A stretch of DNA of 64,000 nucleotides from Mesorhizobium amorphae. Its GTDB lineage: Bacteria > Pseudomonadota > Alphaproteobacteria > Rhizobiales > Rhizobiaceae. Shown piece after piece: positions 43,430 through 51,861 of this stretch. Position 1 is the first letter of the stretch. Each line of letters opens with the position of its first letter. The notes below the pieces were generated by a model. The model worked only from the letters and a program-made list of their open reading frames with translations. It searched no databases and was not told the DNA's origin. The position numbers were made by a program, and so were the translations under genes. The stretch covers positions 62,001 to 126,000 of the forward strand of contig NZ_JHQS01000122.1 of assembly GCF_014843845.1 (NCBI RefSeq), read 5' to 3'.

Positions 43430-44200
43430 CTAATCCTTGTTGCCAACCACCGTCAGTGAAACGCCAGCGCCATCCAGCGCTTCGCGCAGCTGCGGTTGCA
43501 GTTCGCGACCGGTGAAGACGGTGTCGAACGCCCTGAGATCGGTCAGGAAATGCAGCGCCGTGCGACCGAACTTGCCGTGATCGACCAGCAGATATTTGCG
43601 CGCCGCGACAGCCATCATCGTCCGCTTGGTCTGCACCACTTCCTGGTCCTGATGGAAAGCCGACGCGCCGTGGATGGCGGACGACGACAGGAAGGCGACG
43701 TCGGCGCGCAGCGACTTCAGCATGTCCTCGGTGAGCAGGCCGAAGAAGCCATGGAATTTCTTGCTGTACTGGCCGCCAAGCGCGATCAGCGTAATGCCGC
43801 CGACGCCGGCCAGTTCCTGGATGACAGCCAGATTGTTGGAGATCACCGTCAGCGGGCGAAGATCGGCGAGGCGACCGGCAATGCCGCCCGCCGTCGAGCC
43901 GTCATCGATGATCACGGTCTGGCCCGGCTCGATCATCGCTACCGCGGCGGCCGCCAGGCGCTGCTTTTCCTCGGCCGCCTGCTTCTGCCGGTAGCGGAAA
44001 TCGCTCTCGAACAGGCCGCTCGGCTGGATCGAGGCGCCGCCGCGCACCTTGCGCAGAAAGCCGCTTTCCTCGAGTTCGTCGAGGTCGCGATGCACGGTCA
44101 TCTTCGACACGCCGAAGCGCGAGGCAAGGTCGTCGACCGACGCCGTGCCGGCGTCCATCAGAAAATCCATGATGCCCTGGCGGCGGCCGTCGCTTTTCAT
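43430..44200 (-). CDS. DeoR/GlpR-family transcriptional regulator
   Basis: This 256-residue repressor has a DeoR helix-turn-helix (VDDLASRFGVSKMTVHRDLD) and a DeoR C-terminal sensor domain (VIIDDGSTAGGIAGRLADL, YLLVDHGKFGRTAL) related to sugar-phosphate isomerases. It heads the deoR-tpiB-rpiB operon. It resembles EryR-type regulators of rhizobial erythritol loci by position. The ATG at 44200 gives MKSDGRRQGIMDF; an earlier in-frame start adds 23 residues without homology. It is divergent from fba across 273 bp. Confidence 0.85.
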   Translation of the reverse strand: MKSDGRRQGIMDFLMDAGTASVDDLASRFGVSKMTVHRDLDELEESGFLRKVRGGASIQPSGLFESDFRYRQKQAAEEKQRLAAAAVAMIEPGQTVIIDDGSTAGGIAGRLADLRPLTVISNNLAVIQELAGVGGITLIALGGQYSKKFHGFFGLLTEDMLKSLRADVAFLSSSAIHGASAFHQDQEVVQTKRTMMAVAARKYLLVDHGKFGRTALHFLTDLRAFDTVFTGRELQPQLREALDGAGVSLTVVGNKD

Positions 44201-44473
44201 CCCGGCGCTTTCTCGCGCAACACGCTGCGCGTTCAACCCATGATCGGATATATAACGCCGGAAAAGCACGTTTGCACCAAAATCTTTGTGATAATGTTAT
44301 ATTTCTCTGGGATATCGGTCCGCCTGTGATTGCGGTCCTGTAACAAGAATTGCTTCGGACGCGCGGTCGACAGGTTGCGGTCCGGCGGAAATCCGGCCAG
44401 AAGCATCAACGGGCTGGACGACGGTCGGCCAGCCAACAGACACGGTTCGAAACCAGACACGGGAGACTATTGG

Positions 44474-45538
44474 GTGGCTCGCATCACACTGAGACAATTG
44501 CTCGACCATGCCGCCGAACATGGCTATGGCGTGCCGGCCTTCAACATGAACAACATGGAACAGGGCCTTGCCATCATGGAGGCCGCTGAGGAGACCAAGT
44601 CGCCGGTCATCCTGCAGGCGAGCCGCGGCGCGCGCGCCTATGCCAATGACGTGGTGCTGGCCAAGCTGATCGATGCGCTGGTCGAAATCCACCCCGACAT
44701 CCCGGTCTGCATGCATCTCGACCATGGCAACAACGAAGCAACCTGCGTCACCGCGATCCAGTACGGCTTCACCTCGGTGATGATGGACGGCTCGCTGAAG
44801 GAAGACGGCAAGACGCCGGCCGACTATGCCTACAATTCCGGCATCACGCGCCGCGTCGTCGACATGGCGCATTGGGGCGGCGTTTCGGTGGAAGGCGAGA
44901 TCGGCGTGCTCGGCTCGCTGGAGATGGGCGGCGGCGAGCAGGAAGACGGCCACGGCGTCGAAGGCGCCGTCAGCCACGACCAGCTTTTGACCGACCCGGA
45001 GCAGGCGGTCGAGTTCGTCAAGGACACCCATGTCGACGCGCTGGCTGTCGCCATGGGCACCAGCCACGGCGCCTACAAATTCTCGCGCAAGCCCGACGGC
45101 GCGGTGCTGGCCATGAACGTGATCGAGGAGATCCACCGCCGCCTGCCGAACATGCATCTGGTCATGCACGGTTCGTCCTCGGTGCCGGAGGACCTGCAGG
45201 AGATCATCAACAAATATGGCGGCCAGATGAAGCCGACCTGGGGCGTGCCGGTCGAGGAAATCCAGCGCGGCATCAAGCACGGCGTGCGCAAGATCAACAT
45301 CGACACCGACAACCGCATGGCGCTGACCGGCGCGATCCGCAAGGTGCTGACCGAGAACCCCTCGGAGTTCGACCCGCGCAAATATCTGACGCCGGCGATG
45401 GCCGCGATGCGCAAGCTCTGCAAGGAGCGCTTCGAGCAGTTCGGCACCGCCGGCAATGCCCAGAAGATCAAGCCGCTGCCGGTCGCCGAAATGGCCAAGC
45501 GCTACAAGTCGGGCAGCCTCGACCCGAAGTTCGGCTGA
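44474..45538 (+). CDS. fba: Fructose-bisphosphate aldolase, class II (CbbA/Fba type)
   Basis: This 354-residue zinc aldolase joins DHAP and glyceraldehyde 3-phosphate. The zinc ligands lie in MHLDHGNNEATCVTAIQYG, SVEGEIGVLG and LVMHGSSSVP; the DHAP phosphate site is NIDTDNRMAL. The frame matches the CbbA-type Fba of rhizobia. I take the GTG at 44474 as start (GGGAG 8 bases upstream, then MARITLRQLLDHAAEHG). No Calvin-cycle gene is near. Class II aldolases of this type can also join erythrose 4-phosphate with DHAP, which would fit the surrounding tetritol genes. A terminator follows. Confidence 0.9.
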   Translation: MARITLRQLLDHAAEHGYGVPAFNMNNMEQGLAIMEAAEETKSPVILQASRGARAYANDVVLAKLIDALVEIHPDIPVCMHLDHGNNEATCVTAIQYGFTSVMMDGSLKEDGKTPADYAYNSGITRRVVDMAHWGGVSVEGEIGVLGSLEMGGGEQEDGHGVEGAVSHDQLLTDPEQAVEFVKDTHVDALAVAMGTSHGAYKFSRKPDGAVLAMNVIEEIHRRLPNMHLVMHGSSSVPEDLQEIINKYGGQMKPTWGVPVEEIQRGIKHGVRKINIDTDNRMALTGAIRKVLTENPSEFDPRKYLTPAMAAMRKLCKERFEQFGTAGNAQKIKPLPVAEMAKRYKSGSLDPKFG

Positions 45539-45564
45539 GTTCGGCCGCCGGGACGATCCGGCTC

Positions 45565-45600
45565 AAAGGGCGGAGCCAGATCGGCTTCCGCCCTTTCATT
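45565..45600. terminator. Terminator between fba and eryC
   Basis: AAAGGGCGGA pairs perfectly with TCCGCCCTTT, with a smaller GCC/GGC pair inside. The stem reaches into the eryC stop codon at 45596. It can stop transcription from both convergent genes. Confidence 0.85.
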
Positions 45601-46537
45601 TTGCCCGCGGCAACAGGTCCGCCCTGCCAGCGTCGATGAAAGGCGCCCAGTAGTCGACCGATTCACGGATCATGGCGACGACCTGATGGTCGACCGGATC
45701 GCGCTCGCGGAACGACAGTTCCAGGCAGATCTCGTTGTCGGTGCCGCCACCGCGCCGCACGGTCTCCAGGAATTTTTCCGGCGTGATGCGGCCGTCCTTG
45801 TTGTAGGCGGCGGTGAACGGCCAGTGGCCGCCCTTGTTCATCGACGACTGCTTGATGTGGATGATCGGCGACTCTTTGGGAAAGGCCTCGGCCCAGGCAT
45901 AGGGGTCGATGTCGGCCGGATTGCTCGAGGTGACGTCGCCATGGTCGATGTCGACCATCATCTGCAGCGGAATGGCCATGCCGGCCGCCTCGATCTCCCG
46001 GTGCAGCGCCCGGCAGCTCTCGATGGTATGGCCGAATTCGCGGCCGACCGACATCGGCTCCCAGAACAAATAGGTTAGCCCCGCGGCCTTGGCGTGCTCG
46101 GCGACCTCGCGCCAGCATTCGAGCGCGATGTCGAGAAGCTTCGCGCGGCGCTCGGGATCGTCATAGTCCTTGTGGGTGAAGATGGCGAACTGCGTGCCGA
46201 TGCCGCTGGCGCCGAGCTCGGCCGAGATGTCGGCGAAAATCTTGAACCAGTCGACATAGTAGCGGCGCACGTCGGCGTCGGGATGGCCGAAATGGTTGAG
46301 CCGGCCATAGGGGCCGGTCATGCCCGATGTGATGCGCACGCCCGTCCGGTCCAGCGCTGAACGAAACAAGCGCACGAACTTGGCGATCGTCGCCGGCGGC
46401 CAGCCCGGACTGACGAACTCATGCGTCAGCTGCACGTCCCTGATGCCGATGCCATAGGCGATCGCGTCGATCAGATCGTCCGGGTCGGCAAAGCGGTTGA
46501 CCAGCGGATTGGTGTTGAGGGACAGCGTAAAGGCCAA
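45596..46537 (-). CDS. eryC: EryC-like tetrulose-phosphate isomerase/epimerase (TIM barrel)
   Basis: This 313-residue protein is of the xylose-isomerase-like TIM-barrel superfamily. Family-typical segments are SLNTNPLVNRFADPDDLIDA, TSGMTGPYGRLNHFGHPDAD, MVDIDHGDVTSSNPADIDPY and NEICLELSFRERDP, very close in pattern to Brucella EryC. That enzyme acts on L-3-tetrulose 4-phosphate in erythritol use. The start is a TTG at 46537 (AGGAG 8 bases upstream) giving MAFTLSLNTN. It is the last gene of the 11-gene operon, 84 bp after the class II aldolase gene. Confidence 0.85.
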   Translation of the reverse strand: MAFTLSLNTNPLVNRFADPDDLIDAIAYGIGIRDVQLTHEFVSPGWPPATIAKFVRLFRSALDRTGVRITSGMTGPYGRLNHFGHPDADVRRYYVDWFKIFADISAELGASGIGTQFAIFTHKDYDDPERRAKLLDIALECWREVAEHAKAAGLTYLFWEPMSVGREFGHTIESCRALHREIEAAGMAIPLQMMVDIDHGDVTSSNPADIDPYAWAEAFPKESPIIHIKQSSMNKGGHWPFTAAYNKDGRITPEKFLETVRRGGGTDNEICLELSFRERDPVDHQVVAMIRESVDYWAPFIDAGRADLLPRAK

Positions 46538-46620
46538 AATCGAAACTCCTGTTCAGGCCAGCCGGGCATCGCGCTCGACGGCACGACCATGCAGACCGCA
46601 ACCATCGAGGCCGAGCGCCG

Positions 46621-47694
46621 TCATTGCAGTGTGGTGGCGTTGCGCCGGTTGAGTTCCTGGCGGTATTTCTCGGCGTCCCAGTTCAGCAGCTCGGCATTCT
46701 GCTCGAGGCTCAGATAGTTGACGCGCGCGGCGGGATCGATGCGCGCGGCGACGTCGGCGAGGCAGCGCGCCATCGCCTCGGCGCCGGCATTGGCATCCCT
46801 GCGCATCAGGATGCCCTTGCCGGGAAAGAGGATGGAGGCCGGCGTCGGCTGCCCGGCGGCCGTTGTCCTGGCCACCACGGCGTCGGCATTCTCGTTCGGA
46901 CCGGCGATCACCGATCCGGTGCCGAGGAAGATGACATGGTCGGGATAGAGGCTGCCGGAGGCCGCGATGCGGCAACTGGCGAGGTCGGTGGCGGCGGCAT
47001 GCGCTTCAACCGCTACGGGAAGCCGGTAGCCGCTGCCCATTGCGAGCCTGATCAGCGCGTCGAGATCGGGCGATGGTGCCGCGCGCGGCGGGCGGGCGAG
47101 CAGGCCGGTGACGCGCCTGAGCAGCAGGCTCGCCTCGGCAACCGTGTCGGCGGCGACGACCAGCCCGTGATTGCCAAGCACCAGCACATTGGTGCGAGGC
47201 TGCAGCCGCTCGGCGATCCCTTGCGCCAGCGGCAGCCCCGGCCGGCGATAGGGCACGAACGCCCAGTCGAGCCCGCGCAAACGTTCTTCAAGCAGGGCCT
47301 CGGCATTGGCCTGCACGGCGATCGCGATCGTCTCGACGCAATGGACATGGACGACGATCTTCTGCGGCAGCAAGGCATGCACCGTGGTCTCGATCGAAGG
47401 CCGCAGCCGGTGCGGATTGAGATCCGCCGGTGTGAATTGATCGGCCTTCTCGGCTGCCGGGCTCTTGCGCGCCACCGCATCGAGCAAGGGGGCCAGTTCC
47501 ACCGGGACCATGATGTCGGTGGTGGCCGCATTCATCAGCCAGGTGCCGGAGGCCTTGATCCACAGCAGGCCGGCCTCTTTGAGCGAGGTGTTGCCGCCGG
47601 CGCCCTGGACCAGCAGCGGGTCGGCGCCGACGCTGGCGGACAGCGCTTGCAGCGCCTCCAACTCGGCGGCATCGTGATCAATCCGTGCAGCCAT
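46621..47694 (-). CDS. Class II aldolase/adducin family protein
   Basis: This 357-residue protein has a class II aldolase head domain. Two zinc ligands show as VHVHCVETIAIA (His-x-His) and a third as VLGNHGLVVAAD; the substrate loop GAGGNTSLKEAG is typical. The C-terminal 150 residues have no motif I can name. It is not part of the known erythritol locus. Its ATG at 47694 shares one base with the stop of the eryB-like gene (TGATG). A plausible role is to cleave or form a ketose 1-phosphate in the polyol pathway, but the substrate is unknown. Confidence 0.78.
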   Translation of the reverse strand: MAARIDHDAAELEALQALSASVGADPLLVQGAGGNTSLKEAGLLWIKASGTWLMNAATTDIMVPVELAPLLDAVARKSPAAEKADQFTPADLNPHRLRPSIETTVHALLPQKIVVHVHCVETIAIAVQANAEALLEERLRGLDWAFVPYRRPGLPLAQGIAERLQPRTNVLVLGNHGLVVAADTVAEASLLLRRVTGLLARPPRAAPSPDLDALIRLAMGSGYRLPVAVEAHAAATDLASCRIAASGSLYPDHVIFLGTGSVIAGPNENADAVVARTTAAGQPTPASILFPGKGILMRRDANAGAEAMARCLADVAARIDPAARVNYLSLEQNAELLNWDAEKYRQELNRRNATTLQ

Positions 47695-49211
47695 CAGCCG
47701 GCCTTCGCCAATCGGTTTGCGCACCAGTCCTCGAAGGCGGCTCGCTCAGCGGCGCTGAGATGCAGGCCGTGCTTGGTGCGCCGGTCGAGAACGTCGGCTG
47801 CCGTCAGCGCCCATTCGTGCGCGAAGAGGTAGCTCGCCTCGCGCTCGAAGAAATCCTTGCCGAAAGGTCGGCCCATATCGGCGAGCGAGCCGGCGGCGCC
47901 GACCAGCGCGCGGGTGCGCGTGCCGTAGAGCCGGCCATAGTGCTTGAGCAACGAGGCCGGCATCCAGGGATAGTCGCGGCCGAGGTCGCCGAGGAACTGC
48001 TCGAAGTCGGCATTGGCGATGTCGCCGCCCGGCAGATGGGCTTTTGCCGTCCACGCCTTGCCCATCTTTGGGAAGAAAGGCTGGATCCGGTCCAGCGCGT
48101 GCTCGGCCAGTTTGCGGAAGGTGGTGATCTTGCCGCCGAAGACCGAGAGCAGCGGCGCCTGCCCGTCCGATGCGTCGATCTCGAAGATGTAGTCGCGGGT
48201 CACCGCGCTCGGATTGTCGGCATTGTCGTCGTAAAGCGGCCTGACGCCGGAGAATGAATAGATAACATCGCTGCGCGCAAGGCCGCGCTTGAAGTAGCGG
48301 TTGACGACCCTGATCAGGTAGTCGATCTCGCTCGCCTCCGCTGTCACGTCCTCGGGCCGCCCGTCATAGGGAATGTCGGTGGTGCCGATCAAAGCCAGGT
48401 CGTTCTGGTAGGGGTTGATGAAGATCACCCGCTTGTCGTTGTTCTGGACCAGATAGGCCTGCCGGCCCTCCCAGAATTTCGGCACCACGATATGGCTGCC
48501 CTTGACCAGGCGCACATTGCGCTTGGAGTTCTGGCCGGCGACGCGGTTGACGATGTCGTTGACCCAGGGGCCGGCGGCATTGATCAGCGCACGAGCCCTG
48601 ACCGTGGTTCTGACGCCGGTCCTGCCGTCGCGCATTTCCACGACCCACAGGCCGTTCTCGCGGCGGGCAGCGGTGCAAGCGGTGCGGGTGAAAACCTTCG
48701 CGCCCCGCTCGGCAGCATCGAGCGCGTTGATGACGACGAGGCGGGCATCGTCGACCCAGCAGTCGGAATATTCGAAACCACGCTTGAAGGCATCCTTGAC
48801 CGGCGCGCCTTCGGGCGCGGTGCGCAGGTTGAGCGTGCGGGTGGCCGGCAGCCGCTTGCGGCCGCCGAGATGGTCGTAGAGGAACAGCCCGAGACGCACC
48901 AGCCAGGCCGGCCGGTCGTCGGGGCTGTGCGGCAGCACGAAGCGCATCGGCCAGATGATGTGCGGCGCTGATTCCAGCAGCACCTCGCGCTCGATCAGCG
49001 CCTCGCGCACCAGGCGGAACTCGTAATATTCGAGATAGCGCAAGCCGCCATGGACGAGCTTGCCCGAACGCGAGCTGGTGCCTTCGGCGAGATCGTCCTT
49101 TTCGCACAGGATGACGGAAAGTCCGCGGCCGGCCGCATCGCGCGCGATGCCGGCGCCGTTGACGCCGCCGCCGATGACGAAGAGGTCGACGATTTCGCTG
49201 TCGCCGCTCAT
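47694..49211 (-). CDS. eryB: EryB/GlpD-like FAD-dependent polyol-phosphate dehydrogenase
   Basis: This 505-residue flavoprotein has the glycerol-3-phosphate dehydrogenase fold. It shows the FAD loop FVIGGGVNGAGIARDAAGRG, the SSRSGKLVHGGLRYLEYYEF block at the flavin, and SVFGGKITTFRKLAEHALD near the C-terminus. Next to EryA- and EryC-like genes it is likely erythritol-4-phosphate dehydrogenase, passing electrons to quinone; GlpD for glycerol is the alternative. Both GTG 49214 and ATG 49211 have GAGGG upstream; I give the ATG. Confidence 0.85.
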   Translation of the reverse strand: MSGDSEIVDLFVIGGGVNGAGIARDAAGRGLSVILCEKDDLAEGTSSRSGKLVHGGLRYLEYYEFRLVREALIEREVLLESAPHIIWPMRFVLPHSPDDRPAWLVRLGLFLYDHLGGRKRLPATRTLNLRTAPEGAPVKDAFKRGFEYSDCWVDDARLVVINALDAAERGAKVFTRTACTAARRENGLWVVEMRDGRTGVRTTVRARALINAAGPWVNDIVNRVAGQNSKRNVRLVKGSHIVVPKFWEGRQAYLVQNNDKRVIFINPYQNDLALIGTTDIPYDGRPEDVTAEASEIDYLIRVVNRYFKRGLARSDVIYSFSGVRPLYDDNADNPSAVTRDYIFEIDASDGQAPLLSVFGGKITTFRKLAEHALDRIQPFFPKMGKAWTAKAHLPGGDIANADFEQFLGDLGRDYPWMPASLLKHYGRLYGTRTRALVGAAGSLADMGRPFGKDFFEREASYLFAHEWALTAADVLDRRTKHGLHLSAAERAAFEDWCANRLAKAG

Positions 49212-49256
49212 CACGCTAGGCCCTCGCTGCAGACTGTCCGTTTCATGGCGGCGGCC

Positions 49257-50297
49257 TTAGCACGGATTGACCGGCGGCAGACCGGCGATGAAGCGACGCA
49301 CCTCCTCGGCCGCCTGCTCGGCGGCGTAGGTGACGGTGCGCACGGAGGCGCCGGCGATATGCGGCGTCAGCGTGACATTGGGCAGCTGCAGCAGCGGCCA
49401 GTCCGACGGCACCGGCTCGACCGCGAAGGTCTCCAGCATGGCGCTGGCGATGTGGCCGGACACCAGCGCATCGTAGAGCGCGTCATAGTCGACCAGCGGG
49501 CCGCGCGCGGTGTTGATGAAGATCACGCCGGGCTTCATCCTGGCGATGGTGTCCTTGTTGATCAGCCAACGGGTTTCCGCGGTCACGCGGGAATGCAGCG
49601 TGACCACATCGGAGCGGGCGAGAAGATCGTCCAGCGCGACCAGTTCGACGCCGGCATTGCGGTCGTCGGCGCTCAGTTGCACATAGGGATCGGAAACCAG
49701 GATGCGGCAGCCGAAGGCGCGCAGCAGGCGCACCAACCTGGTGCCGATATTGCCGTAGCCGATGACGCCGACGGTCATTTCGCTGAGCTCGCGGCCGGTG
49801 CGGTCGGCGCGGTAGAGATCGCCCCGCCATTCGCCCTTGCGCAAGGCTTCGTGGCCGACGCGGATCAGCCTTGTCTCGGCAAGGATGGCGCCGATGGTGA
49901 ATTCGGCCACCGCGCTGGCATTGCGTCCCGGCACATTGACCACCGTGATGCCATGCGTTTTCGCAGCCGCCATGTCGATGTTGATCGGTCCGCCGCGAGA
50001 CACCGCGACCAGCTTGAGTAGCGGCAGGCGCCGCATCATGGCATCGGACAGCGGCGACAGCTGGGTGACGAAGATCTCGGCGTCGCCGATGAAATCGACC
50101 ACCTCGTCCGGATCGCCGAAATACTCCTTGACCTTGTCGAGGCCGAGCGCCGGATTACCGAACTCCATCGGCTCGTCGGGCCAGGCCATCTCGAGCGTGC
50201 GGATGTCGAGGCTGTTGCCGCAGGCCTTCTCGATCTCCGACCGAAACACCTCCGGAAGCATGAAACGGTCGCCGATGATCGCTATTTTCTTCTGCAT
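49257..50297 (-). CDS. D-2-hydroxyacid dehydrogenase (phosphoglycerate-dehydrogenase-like)
   Basis: This 346-residue NAD-dependent oxidoreductase has the Rossmann loop GVIGYGNIGTRLVRLLRAFG and the catalytic Arg, Glu and His of the family (VSRGGPINIDMA, FINTARGPLVDYDALYDAL, NVTLTPHIAGAS). It would interconvert a 2-hydroxyacid, perhaps a phosphorylated tetronate, and its 2-oxo acid. It is placed between the eryA-like kinase gene (11 bp) and the eryB-like gene, and no such enzyme occurs in the classic erythritol pathway. SerA itself is unlikely, as the ACT domain is missing. Confidence 0.82.
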   Translation of the reverse strand: MQKKIAIIGDRFMLPEVFRSEIEKACGNSLDIRTLEMAWPDEPMEFGNPALGLDKVKEYFGDPDEVVDFIGDAEIFVTQLSPLSDAMMRRLPLLKLVAVSRGGPINIDMAAAKTHGITVVNVPGRNASAVAEFTIGAILAETRLIRVGHEALRKGEWRGDLYRADRTGRELSEMTVGVIGYGNIGTRLVRLLRAFGCRILVSDPYVQLSADDRNAGVELVALDDLLARSDVVTLHSRVTAETRWLINKDTIARMKPGVIFINTARGPLVDYDALYDALVSGHIASAMLETFAVEPVPSDWPLLQLPNVTLTPHIAGASVRTVTYAAEQAAEEVRRFIAGLPPVNPC

Positions 50298-50307
50298 GCT
50301 CGACTTC

Positions 50308-51861
50308 TCAATGTGCTTTCGACGCGGCCATCGACCGCCAGACCGGACGCAGCGCCTCATGCGCCAATGTGTAGGAGGGGGCCATCGCCTCGTAGATGGC
50401 GGCAAGCTTTTGGTCGCTCGGCTCGGCCGCACCGAGCAAGGGCGTGACCCATTCGGCGACGCAATCGTCCATCGAGGCGTATTGGCCGACGCACACCGCC
50501 GCGATCATCGCGGCACCCGCCGCGCCCGCTTCCTCGCGCTCGCTGGTGCGGATGTCAGCGCCGACCGCGGCACCCAGGATCTTGCGCAAGGCCGGGCTGC
50601 GAGCCGCGCCGCCGGTGAGGCGGATTTCCTTTGGCAGCGGGCCCATCGCGGCGTAGCAATCGCGCGCCGCGAAGGCCAGTCCTTCGAAGACGGCACGCAC
50701 CATGTCGGCATAGCCGTGGCGCGAGGAAATGCCGACGAAGCCGGCCCTGGCATTGGCATCGACGAAAGGCCCGCGCTCGCCGGCCTCCGACACGTACGGC
50801 TGGTAGATCAGCGACGCCGGCTTCGATGATGCTATCCACTGGTCGACAAGCGCGATCATCTCGCCATTCGAACGCGAAATCCCTTGCGAAGCGAGGATGC
50901 CGGAAGCGAGGCCGAGCACCCAGTCGATGTTGAGCGTCGCCGCCATGTTCGACTGGAGTTGCGCGAACACGCCAGGCGCCGGCATCGCCATCGTATAGCC
51001 GGTCGCAGCCTCATTCAGCTGCACCTCGTCGGGCGTCTCGGCAAGCCGCATATGCATGCCGGTCGAGCCGATGATGGTGCAGCCCGGTTTGCGCTGCCGG
51101 TCGAACAGGCCGGCGCCGAGCGCAGTGCAGACAACGTCGACATAGGCGAGCACGACCGGCGTGCCGGCGAGCAGGCCGGTGACGTCGGCCGCCGCCTTGG
51201 ACAGTGCAGCGCTTTGCCTGGTGCCGTCGACGATCGGCGGCAGGAGATGCCGGAGATCGGCGACGCCGAGCACATCGAGCACATCGTCGCAATAGTCGCG
51301 GGTGCGGAAGTCGCCGAAGGTGAAGGTGCCTTCCGACGGATCGGTCGCCCGCTCGCCGGTCAGCCGGAAATAGAGCCAGTCCTTGCAGTGGAACGCCGTC
51401 GCCGCCTTGGCGAGCATGGCCGGTATGTTGCGCTTGATGAACGCGAACTGCGATCCCTGCTGGCATGCGGCAAGTCCGCTGCCGGTCTTTTCGAAGCGCA
51501 GTCGGTCCTCGGGCCGGGCGCGGATCTCCTCGACCACCGAGGCAGCGCGCGCGTCGAGCCACAGCCAGCCCTTGGCGACCGGCTCGCCCTCGGCATCGAT
51601 CAGCCAGGTGCCGTCGCCCTGCCCGGTCACGGCGATGGCGATGACGCGGTTGGCGAGATCAGGCACCTTGTCGGCAAGCTGGCGCAACGTGGTCGCCGTA
51701 TCGGCCCAGGTGCGCGCCAGATCCTGCTCGGCGCCGCCACCGGGCAGTGTCTCGTATTTGTTCGGCAGCGCCGCGGCTGCGATCTGCCGGCCCGCCGTGT
51801 CGAAGGCGACGGACTTGATGACAGACGTGCCGGCGTCGATGCCGATCAGCACATCCCGCAT
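50308..51861 (-). CDS. eryA: FGGY-family carbohydrate kinase, probable erythritol kinase
   Basis: This 517-residue FGGY kinase phosphorylates a polyol, probably erythritol, with ATP. The phosphate loops IGIDAGTSVIKSVAFDTAG and AVTGQGDGTWLID, the GSTGMHMRLA region, the adenosine site LTGGAARSPALRKILG and the EAGAAGAAMIAAV block follow the pattern of Brucella EryA along the whole length. The start ATG overlaps the stop codon of the upstream ATPase gene (TGATG). It is followed after 10 bp by the 2-hydroxyacid dehydrogenase gene. Confidence 0.87.
   Translation of the reverse strand: MRDVLIGIDAGTSVIKSVAFDTAGRQIAAAALPNKYETLPGGGAEQDLARTWADTATTLRQLADKVPDLANRVIAIAVTGQGDGTWLIDAEGEPVAKGWLWLDARAASVVEEIRARPEDRLRFEKTGSGLAACQQGSQFAFIKRNIPAMLAKAATAFHCKDWLYFRLTGERATDPSEGTFTFGDFRTRDYCDDVLDVLGVADLRHLLPPIVDGTRQSAALSKAAADVTGLLAGTPVVLAYVDVVCTALGAGLFDRQRKPGCTIIGSTGMHMRLAETPDEVQLNEAATGYTMAMPAPGVFAQLQSNMAATLNIDWVLGLASGILASQGISRSNGEMIALVDQWIASSKPASLIYQPYVSEAGERGPFVDANARAGFVGISSRHGYADMVRAVFEGLAFAARDCYAAMGPLPKEIRLTGGAARSPALRKILGAAVGADIRTSEREEAGAAGAAMIAAVCVGQYASMDDCVAEWVTPLLGAAEPSDQKLAAIYEAMAPSYTLAHEALRPVWRSMAASKAH

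Noticed and set aside
44474..45538. fba as part of a Calvin-cycle (cbb) operon
   Set aside because: No rubisco, phosphoribulokinase or other cbb gene is in the neighbourhood.
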